11,268 nt of DNA, from positions 1 through 11,268 of the forward strand of contig CADCQU010000014.1 in assembly GCA_902803635.1 (NCBI GenBank), in the 5' to 3' direction. The notes beneath the pieces are model-generated. The model was not told where the DNA came from. It did not search any database and worked only from the letters and a program-made list of their open reading frames with translations. The stretch is from an uncultured Lachnospiraceae bacterium (lineage in GTDB: Bacteria; Bacillota; Clostridia; Lachnospirales; Lachnospiraceae). Positions 1-6,226 of this stretch are shown here, piece after piece; positions within the stretch are counted from its first letter, which is position 1; each line of letters opens with the position of its first letter. The position numbers and the translations under genes were made by a program.

Positions 1-432
1 GCCGGCGCGCATCGTCCTCTGCATGGTGGACTTCATGGCGCGGCGGAAGGAGATACGGTTCTCAAGCTGCAGGGCGATGTTCTCGGCGACGAGCTGCGCG
101 TCGCGGTCCGGGCGCTTGATCCCCTTGATGTCGATGAGGACCTTGCGGCCGATGGCCTTGCCAAGATCCGCCTTGATCTTCTCAATCTCGGTGCCGCCCT
201 TGCCGATGACAAGGCCGGGCTTTGCGGTGTGGATGGTGACGCGGACGCGGTCCGAGGCACGCTCGATCTCGATGTCCGAGATGCCAGCCACATAGAGGCG
301 CTTCTTCAGGAACACGCGGATCTTATGATCCTCGGCAAGGTTCGCTGCGAAGTCCTTATCTGCATACCATTTGGAATTCCAATCCTTGATGATACCGACT
401 CTCAGGCCGTGCGGATTGACTTTCTGTCCCAT
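1..432 (-). CDS. rpsC: 30S ribosomal protein S3, N-terminal part (cut by window edge)
   Basis: Ribosomal protein S3 sits in the 30S head at the mRNA entry channel. The first 144 codons are present and open to the left edge; about one third of the usual 215-235 residues lies outside the window. The protein begins [18 protein letters not shown], the standard S3 start, and contains the type II KH-domain loop GLVIGKGG around residues 75-82, which contacts RNA. The ATG at 430-432 has an AAGGAGG site that overlaps the rplV stop codon (TAAGGAGG), so the two genes are 11 nt apart and probably translationally coupled. It is the eighth gene of the S10 operon; rplP and rpmC would be expected next. No frameshift is seen. 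Identification is near certain. Confidence 0.97.
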   Translation of the reverse strand, partial: MGQKVNPHGLRVGIIKDWNSKWYADKDFAANLAEDHKIRVFLKKRLYVAGISDIEIERASDRVRVTIHTAKPGLVIGKGGTEIEKIKADLGKAIGRKVLIDIKGIKRPDRDAQLVAENIALQLENRISFRRAMKSTMQRTMRAG

Positions 433-443
433 TTTGTTCCTCC

Positions 444-833
444 TTATCTGACGTCCAGCACGATGGTGATGTGGCTGTTGCGCTTCAAGATCCTGTAAGC
501 GCGGCCCTGTGCCCGCGGACGGATTCTCTTCATGGTTGCTGCCCTGCCCGCATAGCACTCGGCAACGTAAAGGTTCGTGCGCTGGAGGCCATTGTTGTTC
601 TCCGCGTTGGCAATGGCGGAGTCGAGCAGCTTCTTAATAACAGAGGAAGCATACCTCGGGCTGTACGTCAGGATGCCGAGAGCGGTCTCCACATCCTTGC
701 CGCGGATGGCGTCGAGAACGAAGCCGGCCTTCTGGACGGACATCCTTGCATGGGAAACCCGTGCCGACGGCCTTGTCTCGCGATTTGTCTCATTTCTTTC
801 CCGTTTGATCTGGGATCTATGTCCTTTCGCCAT
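444..833 (-). CDS. rplV: 50S ribosomal protein L22
   Basis: L22 binds 23S rRNA domains and lines the nascent-peptide exit tunnel with its beta-hairpin. The 129-residue product begins [19 protein letters not shown], a basic N-terminal extension that I associate with Lachnospiraceae L22; many other L22 proteins are nearer 110 residues. The core ([21 protein letters not shown]) and the tunnel-hairpin region ending in [16 protein letters not shown] are intact. The ATG at 831-833 has an AAAGGAG site about 8 nt upstream, and the gap to rpsS is 23 nt. The gene ends in TAA, which forms part of the rpsC ribosome binding site. Mutations in the hairpin cause macrolide resistance in other bacteria; nothing unusual is visible here. 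Confidence 0.98.
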   Translation of the reverse strand: MAKGHRSQIKRERNETNRETRPSARVSHARMSVQKAGFVLDAIRGKDVETALGILTYSPRYASSVIKKLLDSAIANAENNNGLQRTNLYVAECYAGRAATMKRIRPRAQGRAYRILKRNSHITIVLDVR

Positions 834-856
834 GATACTCTCCTTTCTACACGCCT

Positions 857-1132
857 TTAGCGGCTCTTGCTCTCGGTCTTGCCGTGGCCCCTATAGGTAC
901 GTGTGGAAACAAATTCACCGAGCTTATGGCCGACCATATCTTCCGTCACATAGACCGGCACGTGCTTCCGTCCATCATGCACAGCAAATGTATGTCCCAC
1001 AAAGCTCGGGAAGATGGTGGAGCGACGGGACCATGTCTTGATAACAGCCTTGTCGCCGGACGCATTGAGTGCATCGACCTTCTTGAGAAGGTGGGCGTCG
1101 GCAAAAGGACCTTTCTTCAAAGAACGTGACAT
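857..1132 (-). CDS. rpsS: 30S ribosomal protein S19
   Basis: S19 is a small basic protein of the 30S head that contacts S13 and the A-site finger of the 50S subunit. The 91-residue product begins [19 protein letters not shown] and contains the conserved block [22 protein letters not shown] and [19 protein letters not shown]. Its length is normal. The ATG at 1130-1132 is preceded by AAGGAGG that overlaps the rplB stop, so the intergenic gap is only 14 nt. It lies between rplB and rplV as in nearly all S10 operons. Confidence 0.98.
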   Translation of the reverse strand: MSRSLKKGPFADAHLLKKVDALNASGDKAVIKTWSRRSTIFPSFVGHTFAVHDGRKHVPVYVTEDMVGHKLGEFVSTRTYRGHGKTESKSR

Positions 1133-1146
1133 AAATCTCTACCTCC

Positions 1147-1998
1147 TTATTTGCCCGAAGAAGACCTACCGTTGCGTCTTCTCACGATCAGCTTGTTCGA
1201 CTGCTTCTTATGCTTCCTGGTCTTATAACCCAGAGCCGGCTTGCCCCACGGAGTCGTCGGGCCCGGACGTCCGATCGGGGAACGGCCTTCGCCGCCGCCG
1301 TGCGGGTGGTCATTCGGGTTCATGACGGAGCCGCGGACGTGCGGGCGGATGCCCATGTGGCGCTTGCGGCCGGCCTTGCCGATATTGATCAGGTTGTGCT
1401 CGCCGTTGCCGACGATGCCGATGGTGGCACGGCACTCGATCGGAACCATGCGCATCTCGCCGGACGGGAGACGAAGCGTCGCGTACTTGCCTTCCTTCGC
1501 CATCAGCTGGGCGCCGTTGCCGGCCGCGCGGACCATCTGGCCGCCCTTGCCCGGGATGAGCTCGATGTTGTGCACCATCGTACCGACGGGCACGCAGGAA
1601 AGCGGGAGGCAGTTGCCGACATGGACTTCAGCCTCGGGGCCGTTCATAAGCTTCATGCCGACCTTGAGGCCTTCGGGAGCGATGATGTAGCTCTTCACGC
1701 CGTCGGCGTAGCAGATAAGGGCGATGTTGGCGGTACGGTTCGGGTCATACTCGATGGTCTTAACCGTTGCCGGGATGCCGTCCTTGGCATTGCGCTTGAA
1801 GTCGATGATTCTGTATTTGCGCCGGGATCCGCCGCCGCGATGACGGCTCGTGATCTTGCCCTGGTTGTTGCGGCCCGCGGTCTTCTTGAGGCTGACGACC
1901 AGCGAACGCTCCGGCTTCTTCGCCGTAATCTCGGAGAAATCCGAGCCGGTCATGTGCCGCCGGGAAGGCGTATACGGCTTATATGTCTTAATGCCCAT
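1147..1998 (-). CDS. rplB: 50S ribosomal protein L2
   Basis: L2 is a primary 23S rRNA binding protein needed for subunit association and for the peptidyl transferase centre. The 283-residue product has the N-terminal OB-like region (start [16 protein letters not shown]), the RNA-binding motif [20 protein letters not shown] near residues 44-63, and the C-terminal signature [19 protein letters not shown] with the functionally important conserved histidine. It ends in a basic tail ([20 protein letters not shown]). The ATG at 1996-1998 has an AAGGAG site. An unusually roomy 98-nt gap separates it from rplW, whereas the other operon gaps here are 11-51 nt. Confidence 0.98.
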   Translation of the reverse strand: MGIKTYKPYTPSRRHMTGSDFSEITAKKPERSLVVSLKKTAGRNNQGKITSRHRGGGSRRKYRIIDFKRNAKDGIPATVKTIEYDPNRTANIALICYADGVKSYIIAPEGLKVGMKLMNGPEAEVHVGNCLPLSCVPVGTMVHNIELIPGKGGQMVRAAGNGAQLMAKEGKYATLRLPSGEMRMVPIECRATIGIVGNGEHNLINIGKAGRKRHMGIRPHVRGSVMNPNDHPHGGGEGRSPIGRPGPTTPWGKPALGYKTRKHKKQSNKLIVRRRNGRSSSGK

Positions 1999-2096
1999 TT
2001 TTAATTCTCCTTCATATGTTTATCACGCATATTGCGTATAATTCGGATATCCTGCATTTGCCGTAAGGTTTTCATTTGACAAATGCCCGTCGCCTA
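1999..2096. other. rplW-rplB intergenic spacer with short palindromes and two GGCAAATGC-type words
   Basis: This 98-bp spacer is the longest inside the ribosomal operon. It contains a perfect GCATTTGCC at 2054-2062, a palindrome CATTTG-A-CAAATG at 2073-2085 that runs on into ATGCCC, and a small hairpin ACGCA-TAT-TGCGT at 2025-2037. There is no U-tract, so I do not call a terminator. I see no convincing -35/-10 pair on the minus strand. The only ribosome binding site is the AAGGAG of rplB. Confidence 0.6.
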
Positions 2097-2396
2097 TCAA
2101 AGTCCGGCGTAAATCTCGATATCCTTGCTGTCCTCGGTCAGGTAGACGATCGCTTTCTTCTTCGCAGCCGTCTTGCCGTAGGTCATGCCGCGCCTCTTGG
2201 TCTTGCCAACGAGGTTCATGGTGTTGACCTTGCGGACCTTGGTGCCCTCGAACATTTTCTCGACGGCTTCCTTGACCTGGGTCTTGGTGGCATCCGTGTG
2301 GACGTAGAAGGTGTACTTCTTGTCGCTCATGCCGCTCATGCTCTTCTCGGTCACGACCGGCTTCAGGATAACATCGTAATATTTAATGTCAGCCAT
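2097..2396 (-). CDS. rplW: 50S ribosomal protein L23
   Basis: L23 sits at the exit of the nascent-peptide tunnel and is the docking site for trigger factor and SRP. The 99-residue product begins MADIKYYDVILKPVVTEKSM and holds the conserved VTEKS and VNTMNLVGKTKRRG segments. The start ATG shares one base with the rplD stop (TAATG at 2394-2398), a 1-nt overlap typical of translational coupling. A GAGGAGG site lies inside the end of rplD. Length and sequence are ordinary for the family. Confidence 0.98.
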   Translation of the reverse strand: MADIKYYDVILKPVVTEKSMSGMSDKKYTFYVHTDATKTQVKEAVEKMFEGTKVRKVNTMNLVGKTKRRGMTYGKTAAKKKAIVYLTEDSKDIEIYAGL

Positions 2397-3016
2397 TACG
2401 CATATACCTCCTCAATCGCCTTGACCGCATCCTGCGTAAGGACAAGCTTATCATACTTGAGCATGTCGTAGATGCTGAGCGTCCCCGTGGAGGAGAGCTT
2501 CATCTCCGGAAGGTTCCGGGCCGAGAGAACGACGTTCTGGTCATTCCCGACGATGACGACATACGCCTTGTCCGCCTTGAGGTTCTTCAGGACGTTAGCC
2601 ATATTCTTTGTCTTAATCTCATTGAAGGAAAGCTGGTCGAGAACGATCAGGTTCCCGCTCTGGAGCTTGTCCGTGAAGACGGACTTGAGAGCAGCCCTCT
2701 TTTCCTTCGGGTTCATCTTGATCTTGTAGCTTCTCGGTGTCGGGGCGAAAACCACGCCGCCGTGTGTCCACTGGGGAGCCCTTGTCGAACCCTGCCTTGC
2801 ATGGCCCGTACCCTTCTGTCTCCAGGGCTTCCTTCCGCCTCCGGAAACCTCGCCACGGGTCTTGGCCTTCTGCGTGCCCTGGCGAAGCGCCGCCAGATGC
2901 TGCACGACCGCAAGATGTACCAGATGCGGCTTCAGCTCGGCCGCGAACACGGAGTCCGCAAGCTCGATCGTGCCGACCTCCTGGCCACCCATATTATAAA
3001 TTGCTGTGTTAGCCAT
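2396..3016 (-). CDS. rplD: 50S ribosomal protein L4
   Basis: L4 binds 23S rRNA and sends a long loop to the exit tunnel; in gammaproteobacteria it is also the autogenous repressor of the S10 operon. The 206-residue product contains the tunnel-loop signature GGGRKPWRQKGTGHARQGS near residues 60-78, then RAPQWTHGGVVFAPTPRSY, and ends in AIEEVYA. The ATG at 3014-3016 has an AGGAGG site about 10 nt upstream, and the gap to rplC is 25 nt. Whether this L4 acts on the long leader upstream of rpsJ cannot be told from the sequence. Confidence 0.98.
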   Translation of the reverse strand: MANTAIYNMGGQEVGTIELADSVFAAELKPHLVHLAVVQHLAALRQGTQKAKTRGEVSGGGRKPWRQKGTGHARQGSTRAPQWTHGGVVFAPTPRSYKIKMNPKEKRAALKSVFTDKLQSGNLIVLDQLSFNEIKTKNMANVLKNLKADKAYVVIVGNDQNVVLSARNLPEMKLSSTGTLSIYDMLKYDKLVLTQDAVKAIEEVYA

Positions 3017-3041
3017 TTGAATCGTCCTCCTCTTCTCCGCG

Positions 3042-3677
3042 TTACTTCTTGAACTTGACGGTTTCTTTGATGGTCACGAGGCCCTTCTTCGGTCCCGGAA
3101 CGGCGCCGCGGACAAGGATCAGGTTGTTCTCCGCATCCACACGGACGATCTCGAGGTTCTGGATCGTCACACGCTCGTTGCCCATCTGGCCCGGCATGCC
3201 CTTGCCCTTGTAAACCCTGCTCGGATCCGAGGACGAACCGTTGGAACCCTGATGGCGATGGAACTTGGAGCCGTGGGTCATCGGTCCCCTGTGCTGGCCG
3301 CAGCGCTTGATCGCGCCCTGGTAACCTTTACCTTTGGACGTGGCCATGACGTCGATGTGATCGCCGGCCGCGAAGATATCAGCTTTGATTTCCTGGCCAG
3401 GCTTGTACTCCTCGGCGTTCTCGAATTTGAATTCGCGGACGAAACGCTTCGGGGCGACCTCTGCCTTCTTGAACACGCCCATCTCCGGCTTGTTGACGAG
3501 CTTCTCACGGATGTCGCCAAAGCCGACCTGGACGGCCGCGTATCCATCCTTCTCCACCGTCTTAACCTGCGTCACATAGCAGGGGCCGGCCGAAAGGACC
3601 GTGACGGGAGTAAGAACGCCGTTGTCCGCAAAGATCTGGGTCATGCCGACCTTTGTTGCAAGTATTGCCTTTTTCAT
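3042..3677 (-). CDS. rplC: 50S ribosomal protein L3
   Basis: L3 is an early-assembly 23S rRNA binding protein whose central loop reaches the peptidyl transferase centre. The 211-residue product begins [20 protein letters not shown] and has the conserved central loop [20 protein letters not shown] near residues 130-149, followed by MPGQMG and the C-terminal [16 protein letters not shown]. The ATG at 3675-3677 has a GGAGGAA site. A 51-nt spacer with a perfect hairpin separates it from rpsJ. Confidence 0.98.
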   Translation of the reverse strand: MKKAILATKVGMTQIFADNGVLTPVTVLSAGPCYVTQVKTVEKDGYAAVQVGFGDIREKLVNKPEMGVFKKAEVAPKRFVREFKFENAEEYKPGQEIKADIFAAGDHIDVMATSKGKGYQGAIKRCGQHRGPMTHGSKFHRHQGSNGSSSDPSRVYKGKGMPGQMGNERVTIQNLEIVRVDAENNLILVRGAVPGPKKGLVTIKETVKFKK

Positions 3678-3695
3678 GTGTTCCTCCTTACAGCG

Positions 3696-3715
3696 GATCG
3701 CACGTCCGTGCGATC
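3696..3715. other. Perfect 8-bp hairpin between rpsJ and rplC
   Basis: The arms GATCGCAC (3696-3703) and GTGCGATC (3708-3715) pair perfectly around a 4-nt loop. It lies 13 nt after the rpsJ stop and 18 nt before the rplC start. On the minus-strand transcript it is followed by a mixed sequence and the rplC ribosome binding site, not by a run of U. It is therefore more likely a translational or mRNA-processing structure than a terminator. Its function is unknown. Confidence 0.7.
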
Positions 3716-3728
3716 ATGGTATGGTGTG

Positions 3729-4046
3729 TTACCTTGTCTTCATTTTGATGTCGATATAGACACCAGCAGGCATTTCAAGGCGGGAAAGCGCGTCCACGAT
3801 CTTCTGGGTCGGAGCCGCGATGTCGATCAGCCTTTTGTGGGTCCGCTGCTCGAACTGCTCACGGGAATCCTTGTACTTGTGAACCGCGCGGAGGATAGTA
3901 ACAACTTCCTTCTTGGTGGGAAGCGGGATGGGTCCGGAAACCTTCGCGCCGCTCTTCTTCACGGTATCCACGATCTTCGCCGCGGATGCGTCCACAAGCG
4001 TGTGGTCATACGCCTTCAACGTGATTCTCATTACCTGACTTGCCAT
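3729..4046 (-). CDS. rpsJ: 30S ribosomal protein S10
   Basis: S10 is part of the 30S head and, as NusE, of the antitermination complex. The 105-residue product begins [20 protein letters not shown] and contains the family signature [39 protein letters not shown]. The ATG at 4044-4046 is chosen because it gives the family's normal N-terminus and has an AGAGGAG site about 10 nt upstream. The open frame extends further upstream, but that sequence is leader RNA. It is the first gene of the operon, behind a leader of about 240 nt. Confidence 0.98.
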   Translation of the reverse strand: MASQVMRITLKAYDHTLVDASAAKIVDTVKKSGAKVSGPIPLPTKKEVVTILRAVHKYKDSREQFEQRTHKRLIDIAAPTQKIVDALSRLEMPAGVYIDIKMKTR

Positions 4047-4285
4047 AAAAAAAAGTCTCCTCTCTTCGTACCTTTTGCGAGTACGACAAGTGGTGACTGT
4101 ACACGTAACCGGGTGTGTCCATCTCTTTTCGAGACGCACCCCTTTTCTCCGCATCCCTGGGTCGAGGACTTGGAAAGAGCACAGTGACTTGTCGCCAGTA
4201 TCCTTACATGACATTCGCTCCACGGAGAACCTGCAACTCTATTATGTGCAGCAACTTCACGCTTCATCGCTATCATGTCACAGCA
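4047..4285 (-). promoter_or_regulatory. Structured 5' leader of the S10 operon
   Basis: About 240 nt separate the predicted transcription start (near 4285) from the rpsJ start, with no credible gene. Several complementary arms are visible. A long-range stem pairs 4187-4194 with 4084-4091 and continues as 4181-4185 with 4096-4100. It encloses a hairpin with arms GGGTG/CACCC (4111-4115, 4137-4141) and TCTC/GAGA (4122-4125, 4131-4134). A 6-bp hairpin TCGTAC/GTACGA (4066-4071, 4081-4086) lies just before the ribosome binding site and shares bases with the long-range stem, so the two may be mutually exclusive. Further upstream TGACAT and ATGTCA arms can pair. This looks like an autoregulatory ribosomal-protein leader; I do not recognise a named family. 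Confidence 0.6.
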
Positions 4286-4291
4286 AGGGAC

Positions 4292-4321
4292 ATTATAAAA
4301 CAAAACCCCTTGCAATTGCAA
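4292..4321 (-). promoter_or_regulatory. Predicted sigma-A promoter of the S10 operon
   Basis: Reading the minus strand, a perfect -10 TATAAT (4292-4297) is preceded, with an 18-nt spacer, by TTGCAA (4316-4321), a 4/6 match to the -35 consensus. A start near 4285 would give the leader described above. The -35 and spacer lie inside the inverted repeat that appears to terminate the upstream gene. Confidence 0.65.
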
Positions 4322-4329
4322 GAGGTTTT
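4302..4329 (-). terminator. Intrinsic terminator of the signal-peptidase-like gene
   Basis: The arms 4302-4313 and 4318-4329 form a hairpin around AATT, with the stem AAAACC-C-CTTGC pairing to GCAAG-A-GGTTTT (one mismatch). On the minus strand it is followed by a T-rich stretch GGTTTTGTTTTAT. It lies about 60 nt past the stop codon of the gene ending at 4391. The hairpin shares bases with the S10 promoter. Confidence 0.7.
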
Positions 4330-4390
4330 TTTCGTGTTTGCAAATCTTTTTTGTATTTTTTCCAGTACTTTGCGGGTAAAAACCTTCTAA

Positions 4391-6076
4391 TTATAAGAAA
4401 GAACTATAATCAACCACGTCAAGTCCGGAAATGTCGTCCTTGCGGAACTCGGGGTCGCCGCCGCCCTTCTTGGCATAGTCCAGCATCTCGTCCAGGGACT
4501 TCCGGCGGGGAGGCGTGTTTTTCCGGCCCGCCCCTTTTCCTGAGGGCAATTCCTTGGTCTTCCCTTCGGCAGCTGCCGCCTCTTTCGCACTGCTCTCTTC
4601 CGCCTTTCCCTTTGCAACGATCTCCTTCGTCTTGCCGGAAGGCACCTCTCCCTCTGCACTTTCCTCGCTCGAAGCCGCCTTTTCTTTTCCGCCGTCCTTT
4701 TTAGACTTGTCGGCAAATGCCGCCCCTAAGGCGATTCCGGCTGCCGTTCCTGCCGCGGCCGCCGCGATTCCAGCAGCGGCACCCACGGTTTTCGCACCAG
4801 CTTCCACGGCAAATTCCGCCGCGACCCCCGCCGATGCCCCCACGGTACCCACATCACTTTCCGCGGCAGATTCCGCCGTTGCTCCCTTGGTTTCCACACC
4901 ACTCTCCGCCGCAGCTCCCAATGCGGCCCCCGCAGTTTCCGTACCATTTTCCGCGGCAAATTCCGCCGCTTCCTCTCCTGCGGCTCCTTGCACGGCCTCA
5001 GCACCCGTCAAGGCCGAGGGTTCTGCGGCGGCTTCGGTCGTAAAGCTTAAAGCCTCCGAATCCGGATGCTCCGCCCGGACATCCTTCGTATCTCCCTTCT
5101 GCGCATCTGCGCTCCCCGAAGTCTCAGAACCCACCTGCAAGGACTCCCAGTCATACTCTCCGGCCGCATCCGTCGATGACAGGGCGGCCATGGACAGAAT
5201 CCTCTGGAATTCCTCCTCGGAAAGTTCCCCGCTTCCCTCGGTTTCCTCCGTAGCCGGGGCAGGCTGTGCCTCCTTCTCCGAATCCGCCGTCTTGGCCAAC
5301 GCGGCAGCCGCCGCTCCCGCAACTGCGGCCGTCCCTACGGCAGCTACCGCAGCCGCTGCCGCTGCCGTCCCAACGGACTTTCCGACAGCATTTGCCACGG
5401 GCTGTGCCGCGGCAAATGCGCCGCTATTGGCTGCATTTGCCGAAGTCTGCGCCGGGGAAGAGGTGCCCCTCTCGGCTGCATTTGCCGAAGCCTGCGCCGG
5501 GGAAGAAGTGCCCCGCTCCGGGGCATTTGCCGAGGACGCACGGGAGGCTTCCCTGCGCTTTTTCGGCTTCTCCTCCCTCTCCTCCTCCTCATCCTCCGGC
5601 TTCTTCTTCCAGACCTCGGAGAGGATGTAGAGTACGATGATAAAGAGTACGATAAGGCCAATGACGATCATGCCCTCGATGCTCTGCATGGCGATCACGG
5701 CATAACCAATGTAGGGAATGGTGAAGGAGACGCGGGAAACGTGGGCATTCACCTTTTCTGTCTTCTCCTCGGCCTCCTTGTCGAAGGCATTTTTCACGGT
5801 CATGGTCTTCATCGCGTCATCGACATTGACGACCTCGTATTCATAGGCCTCGTTTTTCGACTCGACGAGCACGAGGTCGCCGGGCTTCAAGTCCTCGGCC
5901 GTCGCCTTGCGTGAGTAGGTGACGGAGCCCACCGGCAGGTTCGACCGGATGCCGGTGCTGTCGATGATGGTGGTCGTAATCCCCATGATGGGGGGCAAAA
6001 GCAGGGCCACCGCAATGGCGACCGCGAGAATGATGAGGATGTTATCGATAATCTTCAGTGCCTTGGACATGGTCAT
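4391..6076 (-). CDS. Signal-peptidase-like (SipW-type) membrane protein with Ala-rich repeat tail, probably catalytically inactive
   Basis: The 561-residue protein has a membrane segment at about 10-32 and an external domain at 33-118. A second membrane hairpin or long segment lies at about 120-153, followed by a charged stop (KKKPEDEEEEREEKPKKRRE) and a roughly 400-residue tail that should be cytoplasmic. The region LPVGSVTYSRKATAEDLKPGDLVLV, then VSFTIPYIGYAV before the second membrane segment, matches the layout of SipW/ER-type signal peptidases. The catalytic Ser of the SGSMEP box is not present (the aligned stretch is STGIRSNLP), and the usual HRIV box reads YEYEVV. The tail is Ala-rich, with 15-aa repeats at 182-230 and 374-448, and ends in DPEFRKDDISGLDVVDYSSFL. 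Two start codons are possible: 6076, or 6070 (MSKALKII), which lies better spaced from GGGAGG. Its function is unknown. It lies directly upstream of the S10 operon but has its own terminator. Confidence 0.75.
   Translation of the reverse strand: MTMSKALKIIDNILIILAVAIAVALLLPPIMGITTTIIDSTGIRSNLPVGSVTYSRKATAEDLKPGDLVLVESKNEAYEYEVVNVDDAMKTMTVKNAFDKEAEEKTEKVNAHVSRVSFTIPYIGYAVIAMQSIEGMIVIGLIVLFIIVLYILSEVWKKKPEDEEEEREEKPKKRREASRASSANAPERGTSSPAQASANAAERGTSSPAQTSANAANSGAFAAAQPVANAVGKSVGTAAAAAAVAAVGTAAVAGAAAAALAKTADSEKEAQPAPATEETEGSGELSEEEFQRILSMAALSSTDAAGEYDWESLQVGSETSGSADAQKGDTKDVRAEHPDSEALSFTTEAAAEPSALTGAEAVQGAAGEEAAEFAAENGTETAGAALGAAAESGVETKGATAESAAESDVGTVGASAGVAAEFAVEAGAKTVGAAAGIAAAAAGTAAGIALGAAFADKSKKDGGKEKAASSEESAEGEVPSGKTKEIVAKGKAEESSAKEAAAAEGKTKELPSGKGAGRKNTPPRRKSLDEMLDYAKKGGGDPEFRKDDISGLDVVDYSSFL
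4733..4957 (-). repeat. Second 15-aa (45-nt) repeat tract in the signal-peptidase-like tail
   Basis: Residues 374-448 fall into five degenerate 15-residue units starting at AAEN (374), AAES (389), AAES (404), AAEF (419) and AAAG (434). At DNA level the units carry near-copies of GGCAAATTCC at 4808, 4865 and 4955; the last two are exactly 90 nt apart. The later part becomes almost pure Ala/Gly. This tract is a diverged relative of the sharper tract at 5387-5533. Confidence 0.75.
5387..5533 (-). repeat. 45-nt tandem repeat encoding SANA(P/A)ERGTSSPAQ
   Basis: Four GCATTTGCC words start at 5388, 5433, 5478 and 5523, exactly 45 nt apart and in the same orientation. They encode Ala-Asn-Ala at residues 183, 198, 213 and 228. 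The first two units are nearly identical (SANAPERGTSSPAQA, then SANAAERGTSSPAQT); the third has diverged except for the word itself. An inverted copy (GGCAAATGC, 5411-5419) sits inside the third unit. Confidence 0.88.
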
Positions 6077-6130
6077 GTTCCTCCCGCCGTTCCCCCCAAA
6101 GCAATGCCGAGGGTTCCTATAGATAATCTT

Positions 6131-6139
6131 AGTATAGCA
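6131..6139 (-). promoter_or_regulatory. Candidate extended -10 promoter of the signal-peptidase-like gene
   Basis: The minus strand reads TGCTATACT here, an extended -10 (TGnTATAnT type). It lies about 55 nt upstream of the start codon, which carries a GGGAGG site. No good -35 is seen at 16-18 nt, as is common for extended -10 promoters. Confidence 0.45.
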
Positions 6140-6167
6140 CTTTCTTCAAAAAAAGTACAGAACATAG

Positions 6168-6196
6168 TTTCAAGTTCGTCGAGTTTCCTATATAAT
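6168..6196 (+). promoter_or_regulatory. Candidate promoter of the acetyltransferase gene
   Basis: A perfect TATAAT (6191-6196) lies 30 nt before the ATG. With a 17-nt spacer the -35 would be TTTCAA (6168-6173), a weak 3/6 match. An AAAGGAG ribosome binding site at 6215-6221 fits an ATG at 6227. This promoter is back to back with the one at 6131-6139. Confidence 0.5.
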
Positions 6197-6226
6197 ACGC
6201 TTATCATCATCCGCAAAGGAGCCGCC

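Noticed and set aside
1210..2004. Plus-strand open frame of 264 codons opposite rplB
   Set aside because: Antisense shadow of a certain ribosomal protein gene, common in GC-rich DNA.
4047..4321. Open frames in the S10 leader, including an upstream extension of rpsJ and a 96-codon frame
   Set aside because: The peptides resemble nothing, lack good ribosome binding sites, and S10 homologues start at [11 protein letters not shown].
4515..5630. Plus-strand open frame of 371 codons opposite the signal-peptidase-like gene
   Set aside because: It is a Ser/Ala/Pro-rich mirror of the Ala-rich repeat tail, has no good ribosome binding site or domain, and the minus-strand frame has clear membrane segments and a start site.
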